A stretch of 64,000 bases of DNA from Novosphingobium sp. PP1Y (GTDB lineage Bacteria > Pseudomonadota > Alphaproteobacteria > Sphingomonadales > Sphingomonadaceae): assembly GCF_000253255.1 (NCBI RefSeq), contig NC_015580.1, forward strand, positions 1,501,001-1,565,000, given 5' to 3'. Numbering within the stretch: position 1 is the stretch's first letter; each line of letters begins with the position of its first letter. The translations under genes and the position numbers were made by a program. Of this stretch, positions 37,055 to 46,511 are shown in pieces. The notes under the pieces are model-generated. The model worked only from the letters and a program-made list of their open reading frames with translations, did no database searches and had not been told where the DNA came from.

Positions 37055-38029
37055 ATGATGTCCCGGCGCGGATGGATTCTGGCCGCGGTGCTTGCCGCGG
37101 CCGTCCTCCTGGCTCTCTGGAGCTTCCTGGGCGGCTGGTTCGGTTCCGGCCCTCTGGAGAAGGACCGCAACTTCATCGTGCCTGCGGGCGCCAGCCTGAC
37201 GGCAGTTGCGGAAAGGCTGGAAGAGCAGGGCGTGATCCGTTCCGCTTCCGGCTTCGCGCTGCGTGCGCGGATCTTCGGCGGCGGCGGCGCCATCAAGGCC
37301 GGCGAGTTCGCCATCCCCGCTCATGCCAGCCCCTCGCGGGTGCTCGGCATCATCACCAGCGATGACGTGATCCGCCGCTATGTCACCATCCCCGAGGGCA
37401 TGCCCTCGATCATGGTGCAGGAGCGGCTGATGGCGACGCCGGAACTGACCGGGGAAGTACCGGTGCCCGAAGAGGGCTCGGTGCTGCCCGACAGCTATGC
37501 CTATCAGTCGGGCGACAGCCGGGAGGACGTTCTGCGCCGCATGCAGGCCGCGATGACCCGCACGCTCAAGGAGGAGTGGGGCAAGCGCGGCAAGGACCTT
37601 GTGGTGAAGACGCCCGAGGAAGCTCTGATCCTCGCCTCGATCGTCGAGAAGGAGACCGGCAAGGCCTCCGAGCGGCGCATGGTGGCCGGCCTCTATTCCA
37701 ATCGGCTGCGCGAAGGCATGCTCTTGCAGGCGGACCCGACGATCATCTACCCGATCACCAGGGGCAAACCGCTGGGCCGCCGCATCCTCCAGTCGGAAAT
37801 CCAGGCGGTCAACGACTACAATACCTACACGATGGTCGGCCTGCCCAGGCATCCGATCACCAATCCCGGCCGCGCTTCGATCGAGGCTGTCCTGCATCCG
37901 GCCAGGACCGATGCGCTCTACATGGTTGCGGACGGTACCGGGGGTCATGCTTTCGCCGCGACTTTGGCCGAGCATAACGACAACGTGAAGAAGTGGTTCG
38001 CGATCCGTCGCCAGCGCGGTGAACTCTGA
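37055..38029 (+). CDS. mltG: endolytic murein transglycosylase MltG
   Basis: 324 residues: an N-terminal membrane anchor (GWILAAVLAAAVLLALWSFL) and a periplasmic YceG domain. A LysM-like entry (FIVPAGASLTAVAERLEEQG) precedes the catalytic Glu in LASIVEKETGKASER. Also visible are GMLLQADPTIIYPIT and VNDYNTYTMVGLPRHPI. MltG cuts nascent glycan strands and sets their length. The acpP-fabF-mltG neighbourhood is widely conserved. Confidence 0.95.
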   Translation: MMSRRGWILAAVLAAAVLLALWSFLGGWFGSGPLEKDRNFIVPAGASLTAVAERLEEQGVIRSASGFALRARIFGGGGAIKAGEFAIPAHASPSRVLGIITSDDVIRRYVTIPEGMPSIMVQERLMATPELTGEVPVPEEGSVLPDSYAYQSGDSREDVLRRMQAAMTRTLKEEWGKRGKDLVVKTPEEALILASIVEKETGKASERRMVAGLYSNRLREGMLLQADPTIIYPITRGKPLGRRILQSEIQAVNDYNTYTMVGLPRHPITNPGRASIEAVLHPARTDALYMVADGTGGHAFAATLAEHNDNVKKWFAIRRQRGEL

Positions 38030-38089
38030 CGCCTGATGCGTTAGGTTGCCGGCCGCGCCGCTGACGGCGCGCAACCCGAGGAGGCCACC

Positions 38090-38638
38090 ATCGGCGCGAA
38101 TCTGCCCGGACAAGCCCTTAGTCCCGAGCGCAAGCCCGGCGCGCCCCTGCTGGTCACGGCCGAACTCCCGGGCGACGTCCTCTCATGGGCCGATGGCCTG
38201 CGCCGCGCCCACTACCCGCCTGAACGCAATCGCCTGCGGGCTCATGTCACGCTGTTCCATGCTTTGCCGGCCTCTGTGGAGGAGGAGCTTGTGCAGGTCC
38301 TCAAGGACCTCGCCGCAAGCCCGCCACCGCCCGCGCGCATGACCGGCCTGATGAAGCTCGGGCACGGCACTGCCCTTGCAGTCGAAGCGCCTGAGATCGT
38401 CGAATTGCATGGCGTGATCGCCGAGCGCATGCACGGTCTGTTGACCAGCCAGGACGCAAGGCCATTGCGGCTTCACATCACGATCCAGAACAAGGTGACG
38501 GCTGAGGAGGCACGGGCGCTGCAGGGCGAACTGGCGCCGCAACTGAAGCCTGTTCCATTCCGTTTTCGCGGCTTCGGCCTCTACGCCTGGGAAGACGGCT
38601 TGTGGCGCGAAATCAGGACGATTCCTTTTCGCGGATAA
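38090..38638 (+). CDS. 2H phosphoesterase (2'-5' RNA ligase family), apparently with an ATC start
   Basis: About 182 residues. Two H-x-T motifs mark the 2H fold: RAHVTLFHAL near residue 46 and RLHITIQNKV about 80 residues later. Such proteins open cyclic phosphodiesters or ligate RNA. The in-frame region from the stop at 38,042 has no ATG, GTG or TTG before the first HxT motif. A strong GAGGAGG (38,078-38,084) sits five bases before an ATC codon at 38,090, so ATC is the best start. A gene finder beginning at ATG 38,264 would lose the first catalytic motif. Confidence 0.75.
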   Translation: MGANLPGQALSPERKPGAPLLVTAELPGDVLSWADGLRRAHYPPERNRLRAHVTLFHALPASVEEELVQVLKDLAASPPPPARMTGLMKLGHGTALAVEAPEIVELHGVIAERMHGLLTSQDARPLRLHITIQNKVTAEEARALQGELAPQLKPVPFRFRGFGLYAWEDGLWREIRTIPFRG

Positions 38639-38734
38639 TTCGTCATTTCAGGTGTTGACCGATCCCAACCTCCCCCCTAAAGGACGCGGCCTGCACCGGG
38701 CAAACCGGGGCGGCCGGAACAGGCCACATGGTAT

Positions 38735-38811
38735 GGCGGAGTAGCTCAGCCGGTTAGAGCAGCGGAATCATAATCCGCGTGTCGGGGGTTCGAGTCCCTC
38801 CTCCGCTACCA
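38735..38811 (+). tRNA. tRNA-Met (CAT), elongator; likely integration site
   Basis: Cloverleaf with acceptor GGCGGAG / CTCCGCT, D arm GCTCAGCCGG, anticodon arm GCGGA-ATCATAA-TCCGC (anticodon CAT), T loop TTCGAGT and encoded CCA. It does not resemble the lysidine-type tRNA-Ile. A P4-type integrase begins 179 bases downstream, so the 3' end of this gene is the probable attL of the island. No second copy of the 3' end is apparent in the window, which fits attR lying beyond 64,000. Confidence 0.93.
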
Positions 38812-38989
38812 TCCTTTGATCCGGAAGCTTCCACAAGCGTCCGCATTTTTCCAAAAATCGAAAGAAAAGCAGAGGGTTGCGGGTGATTCGCGTCCGCATG
38901 CGCCCATGGTCTTCCACATGCAGCCAGATTTGGTGTGGGGGTATTTTGGGGGTATTTTCGCGGAGTGTCGGAAAGGAGCGATACCCCCA

Positions 38990-40243
38990 ATGCCTCTCAC
39001 GGAGACTCAGGCCCGAAATTCCAAGCCAAGTGATCGCGCCTACAAGCTGGCCGACGGGGAGGGCTTATTCCTGTTCGTCCAGCCGAACGGATCAAAGTTG
39101 TGGCGGATGAAGTACCGCTTCGCAGGCAAGGAGAAGTTGCTCTCGTTCGGCGCTTACCCAGACCTCGGGATAGCTGCAGCGCGTGCCAAGCGCACAGCCG
39201 CAAAGGCGTTGCTAGCCGAGGGCAAGGATCCAACGAAATCCAAGGGGGAAGTGATCTCGCAGGAGAGTGCCACTTTCTTTGATGTCGCAAAGCGCTGGCA
39301 TGAAAATCGAAAGAGCGCGTTGAATGCCGCGCACGCCGAACGTGTCTGGTCGCGCATGGAAAGGGACGTGTTTCCAGCCATCGGCGAGAAACTCGTGCAT
39401 GAAATCACTGCGCCCGACGTCCTGGCAATGATACGCAAAATCGAAGCAAGAGGCGCGCTCGATATCAGCCGGCGTGCGAAGCAAGGGGTTGGGCAAGTCT
39501 TCCAGTTCGCAATCGCGTGTGGCCTGGCCTCGAATGATCCGACGACACATCTGCGTGGGGCGCTAAAGCCGCGACCACGAGTGAAGCATATGAGCCGGCT
39601 GCCGCTCAGCGAATTGCCCGCATTCATCGAGAAGCTGCATGCCTACCAGGAAGATGGCGAACGACGGTCCTCAATCACCCGTGACGCAGTTCTCTTTGCG
39701 CTCCTGACTTGGGTTCGAACGAAGGAGCTCCGCTTCGCCGCCAAATCCGAGTTCGAAGACCTCGGCGGCAAATCACCTGTCTGGCGCATACCGGCCGAGC
39801 GAATGAAGATGGGACGAGAGCATTTGGTTCCCCTCTCGCAGCAGGCAACGCACATCGCGAAATCTATGATAGCAGCAGCGCCTGGCGAGTTTCTCTTCCC
39901 GGGTAACGGCCCGAACAAGCCGCTTTCAGAGAACACAATGATCTACGCGCTCTATCGCCTCGGATACCACAGTCGCCAAACCGTACACGGCTTCCGGGGC
40001 TTGGCGAGCACCTGGGCCAATGAGCAGTTGGTCGAGTTCGGCAAGCCGCCCATGTGGATCAGGAAATACCATGAGGATTGGGTCGAACTACAGCTCGCGC
40101 ATTCGGAGAAAAACGACGTGCGTGGAGCTTACAATGCCGCTGAATATCTGGCTCCCCGGCGCCGGATGATGCAGGACTGGGCTGACTATCTGAGCGGCGG
40201 GAAGGTGATCGACATCAAGAAGGCAGGGAAGCGCGCAGCCTGA
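38990..40243 (+). CDS. P4-type tyrosine integrase
   Basis: 417 residues. The N-terminal DUF4102-type arm-binding domain reads MPLTETQARNSKPSDRAYKL, then GLFLFVQPNGSKLWRMKYRF. The catalytic domain has Arg in WVRTKELRFA, HxxR in VHGFRGLAS, His in QLAHSEKND and Tyr in RGAYNAAEYL. Start ATG 38,990 fits the family; the frame open from 38,816 is not needed. It integrates and excises the island at the tRNA-Met gene and reads away from the tRNA, the common layout. Confidence 0.93.
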   Translation: MPLTETQARNSKPSDRAYKLADGEGLFLFVQPNGSKLWRMKYRFAGKEKLLSFGAYPDLGIAAARAKRTAAKALLAEGKDPTKSKGEVISQESATFFDVAKRWHENRKSALNAAHAERVWSRMERDVFPAIGEKLVHEITAPDVLAMIRKIEARGALDISRRAKQGVGQVFQFAIACGLASNDPTTHLRGALKPRPRVKHMSRLPLSELPAFIEKLHAYQEDGERRSSITRDAVLFALLTWVRTKELRFAAKSEFEDLGGKSPVWRIPAERMKMGREHLVPLSQQATHIAKSMIAAAPGEFLFPGNGPNKPLSENTMIYALYRLGYHSRQTVHGFRGLASTWANEQLVEFGKPPMWIRKYHEDWVELQLAHSEKNDVRGAYNAAEYLAPRRRMMQDWADYLSGGKVIDIKKAGKRAA

Positions 40244-40258
40244 TAACTATGGCATCGA

Positions 40259-40456
40259 TCAGACCGGTCCAATCCAGTCTGCGCGCAAACGATCTCGACC
40301 TGCGACAACCCCCTCGACAATCACCGCTGATCCGACGAATTCGCATTCGGGTTCTTCGCTCTCGATGATCCAGACGACTTCGTCTGTCGTGGTCAGGAAC
40401 ATCCCGCGTCTACCGCGGCTTAAAATTCCCGAGACGCGTATTCGACCCGCGCTCAC
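40259..40456 (-). CDS. DUF5818-like small protein
   Basis: 65 residues from a GTG start. Sequence such as GTTDEVVWIIE-like core strands and VEGVVAGRDRLRADWIGPV resembles the DUF5818 family found repeatedly in sphingomonads, a small beta-rich protein of unknown function. A G-rich site lies upstream of the start. It is convergent with the integrase, with only 15 bases between the stops. Confidence 0.55.
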   Translation of the reverse strand: MSAGRIRVSGILSRGRRGMFLTTTDEVVWIIESEEPECEFVGSAVIVEGVVAGRDRLRADWIGPV

Positions 40457-40468
40457 AACACCCCCCGT

Positions 40469-41128
40469 TCAAAAACGCCAATGGCGCAGCACTTCGCGCA
40501 CATAGGCCGGCGTCTCGCCATTGCGAGGAATACCGCCTGCGCGCTCGACGGCACCTGGACCTGCGTTGTAGGCAGCGAGGGCCAGATGAACTACCCCGAA
40601 CTTGTCCAGCATCTGGCGTAGGTATCGGGCCGCACCCAAGATGTTCGCCTTGGGATCGAAGCGATTTGAAACGCCAAGGTCCCGCGCTGTCCCTGGCATC
40701 AATTGCCCCAAACCTGCGGCCCCGGCCTTGCTGATGGCCATCGGATTATATCGTGATTCCGTCCATACAAGAGCGTCGAGAAGGCCGCTTGGTAGCGAGT
40801 ATTGAGCCTCAGCAGCGTAAACATGAGGAAGGTAGCTTGCCCGACGGAATCCCGATGGCGCGCTGCCTTGGGGCTTTGGATATCGATAGGGCAGATAGGT
40901 TCGACCCGTATCGGTAGCCGGCGGCTCGGACCAGATCGTTGGAGGCTTTCTCCAAATGCCATGTTCGACGAGAAGGAAGCCATCAGCCCCTTCTGCAACG
41001 CGGAAGCCGTCGGTCGTCAACTCCGAGGCAACGGTCATCTGAGGGGGCTCCATCTCCTGCGCGTGAGCGGGGAGGACGGACCCAAGTCCTGTCGTTGCCC
41101 CTGCAACTACTGCCCATTTCAGTCTCAT
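40469..41128 (-). CDS. lytic transglycosylase, VirB1/SLT type
   Basis: 219 residues from ATG 41,128, whose N-terminus (MRLKWAVVAGATTGLGSVLPAHAQ) is a signal peptide; an upstream ATG at 41,176 would spoil it. The SLT domain has the catalytic Glu in ALVWTESRYNPMAIS, then KAGAAGLGQLMPGTARDLG and LALAAYNAGPGAVERAGG. In conjugative elements such enzymes open peptidoglycan locally for the transfer apparatus, which is inferred here from context. It is divergent from the Toprim gene. Confidence 0.88.
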   Translation of the reverse strand: MRLKWAVVAGATTGLGSVLPAHAQEMEPPQMTVASELTTDGFRVAEGADGFLLVEHGIWRKPPTIWSEPPATDTGRTYLPYRYPKPQGSAPSGFRRASYLPHVYAAEAQYSLPSGLLDALVWTESRYNPMAISKAGAAGLGQLMPGTARDLGVSNRFDPKANILGAARYLRQMLDKFGVVHLALAAYNAGPGAVERAGGIPRNGETPAYVREVLRHWRF

Positions 41129-41254
41129 TCCCGAATCCTTTGGTGGTCGAATCGGGAAAGAACATATATAGAACATGTGATGTAGGAAAATGAAACGTCA
41201 GCGACGCAGAGCGGAGGCTGCGCGGGTGGAGGCACGTTACGATGGAGATGCCCC

Positions 41255-42163
41255 ATGCACCAACACCGATCATCCCAATTCCAAGGTCTGCAACTGGAAA
41301 ACCGCGCGCGCAAGATAGTCGAGCAGCTGGGCGGTGCCTGGTCGCGTTCGCGCGGAATGTGCTGCTGCCCGGCCCACGACGATCGCACTCCTTCGCTAAG
41401 CATCACACTCGGAAAGCGCGCAATTCTTGTTCATTGCTTTGCCGGCTGCACGAACGAGGCGGTGATAGAAGCCATGGCCGGGCTCGGAATACGAATTGCG
41501 GACCTGTTCGATGGCACGAGTGGTCCGATCGTGGCCGAACCGCGCGAGGAAGTCGCCAATCGCAATGCGCTGAGGCTCTGGCGTGAGGCATCGACCATCG
41601 CTGGCAGCCCCGCCGAGAAGTACCTCGTGTCCAGAGGCATCACGATTTCTTCGCCGGAGCTGCGTTTCCACCCGCATATGCCGCTGGGGCCAAAGGGTGC
41701 TGTCCGGTTTCTACCCGCGATGGTGGCGGCCGTGCGCAATGATGCAGGAATTCTGGCGCTGCACCGCTCCTTCCTTGACCTCGACAAAACCAGCTTGGCT
41801 TCTTTCGATCAGCCCAGGCGTGCGTTAGGCAGCCCCGGTTCTGGGGCGGTGCGTTTCGCGTACCCGAATGGGGGACGCCTTGGCCTCGCAGAGGGAAACG
41901 AAACGGCCCTCTCAGCGATGCAAATGTTCAAGGTTCCCTGCTGGGCGACGCTAGGAAACGAACGCTTCGGCTTGGCCACAATCCCGGAATCGGTGCACCA
42001 GCTGTATCTCTTTGTCGACAATGATGCGGGCGGGCACCTTGCTGAAGAGCGTGCGCGAGAGGCCTACGCTTGTGAAGGGCGGCTGATTGTCACCAGGCGT
42101 CCGGAGCTAACCGGCGACGACTGGAATGATGTGCTCATGCGCTCAGTCCGAGCTACGGTCTGA
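41255..42163 (+). CDS. CHC2-type zinc finger and Toprim primase-like protein
   Basis: 302 residues. Residues 36-65 form a CHC2-like zinc site (C38-x2-H41 ... C61-x3-C65) around CCCPAHDDRTPSLSI and LVHCFAGCTNEAV. The Toprim core has Glu213 in LGLAEGNETALSAM and the DxD at 255-257 in LFVDNDAGGHLAEE. These features match plasmid and ICE primase-like proteins that lack a helicase domain. It may prime the incoming strand after transfer. It lies directly upstream of the methyltransferase-helicase and probably shares its transcript. Confidence 0.85.
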   Translation: MHQHRSSQFQGLQLENRARKIVEQLGGAWSRSRGMCCCPAHDDRTPSLSITLGKRAILVHCFAGCTNEAVIEAMAGLGIRIADLFDGTSGPIVAEPREEVANRNALRLWREASTIAGSPAEKYLVSRGITISSPELRFHPHMPLGPKGAVRFLPAMVAAVRNDAGILALHRSFLDLDKTSLASFDQPRRALGSPGSGAVRFAYPNGGRLGLAEGNETALSAMQMFKVPCWATLGNERFGLATIPESVHQLYLFVDNDAGGHLAEERAREAYACEGRLIVTRRPELTGDDWNDVLMRSVRATV

Positions 42164-42188
42164 ATGTCGGTGAGAGGAAAGCGGGCTT

Positions 42189-42206
42189 GGGGCCTTGTGA
42201 GGCCCC
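42189..42206 (+). promoter_or_regulatory. GC-rich leader hairpin before the methyltransferase-helicase gene
   Basis: GGGGCC / GGCCCC with loop TTGTGA in the 103-base gap after the Toprim gene, 60 bases before the next ATG. A second pairing is possible between the right arm (AGGCCCCCGGG) and CCCCGGGCCT at 42,241-42,250. No T-tract follows, so it is not a plain terminator. Confidence 0.4.
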
Positions 42207-42266
42207 CGGGCGGATCCATCCGAACGGACACCCGGACAAACCCCGGGCCTCTTCAGGAGGTCTCTC

Positions 42267-45200
42267 ATGTCACACGCAAATACCGCTTTCGCATTCTCCG
42301 ATCCCGCCGAGCCGCAAGTGCTGGCAGCCGCGAGGGCGCTGGCCGCGCGGCTCGCTGCAGATCAAGCGATTTCACGGCTCACTGTGAATGCAACAATGGC
42401 CGATCACTTCGACGGTAGCGACGCCGAAGGACGCTGGTCCGTACGCGATGCCCATGCCGCACTTGAATTGGCGCAGGTGTTGTTCCTGGCGCAGGCAACT
42501 GAATTCTCACCTGCAATGTCTTCCAGCTTCGCCGATGAGGCATTCACGCACCTCGAACGTCTGGTCCCGACCCAGTCCAACCGGAGCGATGAGCAGATCG
42601 AGTGGCAACAATTCGCGACGCCGCCCCGTCTGGCCTGGATGGCTGCAAAGGCATGCGCGATTTCTGCCGCTGAACTGGTTCTCGAGCCGTCGGCCGGGAC
42701 CGGGATGCTGGGCGTATGGGCAGCAAAGGCAACTGCGCGTCTTGCTCTCAACGAGATTTCGCCGCTGCGCCGCGAATGCCTAGGCGTTGTGTTTCCGGAG
42801 GCGACAGTCACGGGGTTTGACGGGGAACTGATCGACGAACTTCTCACGCCCGACGTGGGTCCGAGCGTGGTGCTGATGAACCCGCCATATTCACACGGTA
42901 TCGAGAGGGGCCACGATAGCCGCACTGGCGACCGGCACTTACGTTCTGCCTGGAAGCGCCTCCTGCCCGGTGGCCGCCTGGTCGCAGTGATGCCCGAATG
43001 GTTCGAGCTTCCGAAATTCCTCGCCGGGATCGCTGGTCCCCTCTCGTTGCGCCTCAACGCGACGATCGAGCGCGGTTTCATCAAGCAGGGCACCTCAATC
43101 TCAACCCGGCTCCTGATTCTCGACAAGGCTGAGGATGGTACCAGCCCGATCATCGCCCAGCCGGCAAACTTTGCCGAGCTTCATCTGCTGATCGATATGC
43201 TCCCTGACCGGGTAAGCCTGCCCGCGGGACCCAGCATCGGCATCAAGCCAGCATTGCCGCTTCGGCTGGTTGCGAACAAGACGAAACCAGTTCCACTTAA
43301 GGTCCATCCAACCGATGCGGCGCCGTCGATCCTGCCGCTTGATTTTACTCCGCTCGAAGCACCTGCGCCGATCGAAAGCCAGGTTGGGCATTATTTGCCC
43401 TACCGGCCGAGCCGGATCTCGATTGCAGATGCTGTCCCGCATCCGACCCCCCTAGTCGAATCCGTTGCGATGGGTTCGATAACCGCACCCGTGCCCGAAG
43501 TGGTGCCTCAGCTTCCGTCGAGCCTCATTGCTGGGGGCGCCCTATCCGCTGCGCAGGCCGAGACCCTGATCTATGCCGCAAGCGCGCATGCCCGCGATCT
43601 GCCGGGACGGTTTGAGCCCGACGACAAGGGCTGCGCCTTGAAGGCGAGCGCCGAGGGGCACGCCTACCGCATGGGCTACTTTCTTGGTGACGGAACTGGT
43701 GCAGGGAAAGGACGGCAGGTCGCTTCCGTCATCCTCGATCGGTGGGTGAGGGGCGAACGGCGCCACATCTGGATTTCCAAGAACGAAGCTTTGCTCGAAG
43801 ATGCCCGCCGCGACTGGAGCGCGCTCGGCGGCCTTCCCATCGACGTCCAGCCCCTTGGCCAATGGAAGCTCGGTGTCCCGATCGGGATGCGCGAGGGCAT
43901 ACTCTTCGTGACTTATCCGACACTCCGTTCGGGTCGAAGCGACGCGACCCGCCTCGATCAGATTCTCGAATGGGCAGGGGAGGACTTCGACGGGCTCATC
44001 GTCTTCGACGAAGCCCATGCGATGGCCAACGCCGCAGGCGGGGAGGGCTCACGTGGTAAGGTCAAAGGATCGGAACAGGGCATTGCCGGTGTTCGCATCC
44101 AGAATCTGTTGCCGCGCGCTCGCGTGCTCTACGCATCGGCGACCGGGGCATCCGACGTCAATAATCTCGCCTATGCCACCCGTCTTGGCCTTTGGGGTCC
44201 CGAGACGGCTTTTGCCAATCGTGAAGCCTTCGTCGCAGACATCCGCGATGGCGGTATCGCTGCAATGGAACTGGTCGCGCGCGATCTGAAGGCACTCGGA
44301 CTGTACGCGGCGAGGGCACTTTCATTCGCCGGAGTTGAGTACGAGATTCTCGAGCATTGCCTGACCCCCGACCAGGTAGCGGTTTATGACGCCTATGCAG
44401 ACGCCTGGGCAATCATTCATGCCAACCTGCGCGAAGCACTCGAGGCAACCCGGATCGTCGACACTGACAGTGGCGATACCCTGAATTCAGGTGCCAAATC
44501 GGCTGCGCTTTCGGTGTTTGAAGGCACCAAGCAGCGCTTCTTCGCGCAGCTCCTTCTATCGATGAAGCTGCCGAGCCTGCTGCCTGCGATTGATACGGCA
44601 CTTGCCGACGGCAACGCTGTTGTAGTGCAACTCGTCTCGACCGCCGAAGCCATGCTCAACCGCCGCCTCGCCGATCTCTCCGATGCGGAACGTGAAGCAC
44701 TCGAAATCGATCTCTCCCCTCGCGAATATGTGGTCGATTACCTCACCAAAAGCTTCCCGGTTCGGTTGATGGCGGTGTTCACGGACGAGAATGGCAATGC
44801 CCGGTCCGAACCGATGAGTGATGAGAATGGTGCTCCTGTTCTCTGTCGTTCGGCGCTTGCCGCGCGCGACCGCATGATCGAGCAGCTCTGTGCCTTGCCG
44901 CCGATCGCGACGGCGCTCGATGCGATCATCGAACGGTTCGGTGTCGATCAGGTCGCCGAAGTCACCGGCCGTACCCGCCGCCTGATCGTCGGGCGCGATG
45001 GACGCCAGGTGCTCCAGTCGCGCTCTCCGCGCGCCAATGTCGCCGAAACGCGAGATTTTATGGACGGGACAAAGCGGATTCTGGTTTTCTCCGATGCCGG
45101 TGGCACCGGCCGCAGTTATCATGCCGACCTTGCGGAAAAGAACCAGATGCGCCGGGTCCACTTCCTGCTTGAGCCGGGCTGGCGGGCCGATGCCGCAATT

Positions 45201-46499
45201 CAGGGCCTTGGCCGTACCAACCGCACCAATCAGGCGTCGGCCCCGCTGTTCCGCCCGGTGACCACCGACGTGCGTGGCGAACGTCGGTTTATATCGACCA
45301 TTGCACGTCGGCTTGACAGTCTCGGGGCACTGACCCGAGGGCAGCGCCAGACAGGTGGGCAGAACCTCTTCGATCCTGCCGACAATCTCGAGAGCACCTA
45401 CGCCAAGGAGGCGCTTCATCGCTGGTTCGGCCTGTTGTTCGCAGGCAAGCTGGAAGCCGTTACGCTTTCTCGGTTTGAGGAATTGAGCGGGCTCAGGGTC
45501 GAAGGGCCCGACGGCGGGATGGTCGATGACCTGCCAACAATCCAGCGCTGGCTCAATCGCATCCTCGCGTTGCCGATTGCTTTGCAAAACGGCATATTTG
45601 ACGAGTTTCTCGGCCTCGTCGAAGCGCGGATCGATGCAGCACGCCAGGCCGGCACGCTCGACATTGGGGTCGAGACCATTGCGGTGGAGCATTACGATGT
45701 GCTGACCGACACGCTACTGCGCACCGATGCGCTGTCGGGCGCGACTACGCATCTCCTGGAGCTCGAGATCGCCCGCGCGCTCAAGCCTTTGCGTCTCAAA
45801 CGCCTCGAGGAGCTCTACGGCTTTTCAGGTGCGCGTCAGCAGCTTCTCCGTAATACGCGCTCAGGCCGGATCGGGCTGCTTGTCCCAGCGCGCAGCCTGC
45901 TCACAGACGAAGGTATGCGGGTGGCCCGCTTCGAGCTTGTCCGTCCCTTGAAGCATGGGCACATCACCGCCGATCAACTCGCGGAGAGCAACTGGGACAC
46001 GGTGGATCCAACCGAATTTCAGCGCCTGTGGCAGGCGGAGGTCGATGACGCCGCATCAAATCACAAGCGCGAGCGACTGCATCTTGCAACCGGCCTGCTG
46101 CTTCCGGTGTGGGACAAACTACCTTCCGACTATGTTCGGGTCAGCCGGATCTCGGCGCGAGACGGACGCTCGCTGTTAGGTCGGGAGGTTCCGCTTCATT
46201 GCGTGCCCGAACTGTGCCAGGCGCTTGGGCTCGAAGACGAACATTCCGTTTCGGCAGAGCAAACCGTCGATGCGGTGCTCGGGACAGGGCGATCGATGCA
46301 AATCAAAAGCCGCGAAGCGCTTACGCTCAAGCGCAGCCTCGTGAATGGCGCGCAGCGGCTCGAACTGGCTGGTTGGTCGGCGTCGCGCCTCGACTGGTAC
46401 AAGGCACATGGGTGCTTCACAGAGATCATACGCTATCAGACGCGACTTTTCGTCCCGACGACGAGCGCGGTGGCGGTCTTGGCGGGACTTGTCGGATGA
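42267..46499 (+). CDS. fused DNA methyltransferase and strawberry-notch-type helicase (DarB-like)
   Basis: 1,410 residues. Residues about 100-290 form a class I methyltransferase: SAM motif VLEPSAGTGMLG (138-149) and the N6-adenine motif NPPY (205-208). Residues about 420-1,000 form an SF2 helicase: Walker A GDGTGAGKGR (474-483), DEAH (581-584) and the C-terminal arginine motif GLGRTNRTNQ, a strawberry-notch-like arrangement. The C-terminal 400 residues are unassigned. The same methylase-helicase order occurs in phage P1 DarB, which protects incoming DNA from restriction; this role is inferred. The ribosome-binding site AGGAGGT is excellent. Confidence 0.85.
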   Translation: MSHANTAFAFSDPAEPQVLAAARALAARLAADQAISRLTVNATMADHFDGSDAEGRWSVRDAHAALELAQVLFLAQATEFSPAMSSSFADEAFTHLERLVPTQSNRSDEQIEWQQFATPPRLAWMAAKACAISAAELVLEPSAGTGMLGVWAAKATARLALNEISPLRRECLGVVFPEATVTGFDGELIDELLTPDVGPSVVLMNPPYSHGIERGHDSRTGDRHLRSAWKRLLPGGRLVAVMPEWFELPKFLAGIAGPLSLRLNATIERGFIKQGTSISTRLLILDKAEDGTSPIIAQPANFAELHLLIDMLPDRVSLPAGPSIGIKPALPLRLVANKTKPVPLKVHPTDAAPSILPLDFTPLEAPAPIESQVGHYLPYRPSRISIADAVPHPTPLVESVAMGSITAPVPEVVPQLPSSLIAGGALSAAQAETLIYAASAHARDLPGRFEPDDKGCALKASAEGHAYRMGYFLGDGTGAGKGRQVASVILDRWVRGERRHIWISKNEALLEDARRDWSALGGLPIDVQPLGQWKLGVPIGMREGILFVTYPTLRSGRSDATRLDQILEWAGEDFDGLIVFDEAHAMANAAGGEGSRGKVKGSEQGIAGVRIQNLLPRARVLYASATGASDVNNLAYATRLGLWGPETAFANREAFVADIRDGGIAAMELVARDLKALGLYAARALSFAGVEYEILEHCLTPDQVAVYDAYADAWAIIHANLREALEATRIVDTDSGDTLNSGAKSAALSVFEGTKQRFFAQLLLSMKLPSLLPAIDTALADGNAVVVQLVSTAEAMLNRRLADLSDAEREALEIDLSPREYVVDYLTKSFPVRLMAVFTDENGNARSEPMSDENGAPVLCRSALAARDRMIEQLCALPPIATALDAIIERFGVDQVAEVTGRTRRLIVGRDGRQVLQSRSPRANVAETRDFMDGTKRILVFSDAGGTGRSYHADLAEKNQMRRVHFLLEPGWRADAAIQGLGRTNRTNQASAPLFRPVTTDVRGERRFISTIARRLDSLGALTRGQRQTGGQNLFDPADNLESTYAKEALHRWFGLLFAGKLEAVTLSRFEELSGLRVEGPDGGMVDDLPTIQRWLNRILALPIALQNGIFDEFLGLVEARIDAARQAGTLDIGVETIAVEHYDVLTDTLLRTDALSGATTHLLELEIARALKPLRLKRLEELYGFSGARQQLLRNTRSGRIGLLVPARSLLTDEGMRVARFELVRPLKHGHITADQLAESNWDTVDPTEFQRLWQAEVDDAASNHKRERLHLATGLLLPVWDKLPSDYVRVSRISARDGRSLLGREVPLHCVPELCQALGLEDEHSVSAEQTVDAVLGTGRSMQIKSREALTLKRSLVNGAQRLELAGWSASRLDWYKAHGCFTEIIRYQTRLFVPTTSAVAVLAGLVG

Positions 46500-46511
46500 G
46501 GCAGTCCTATA

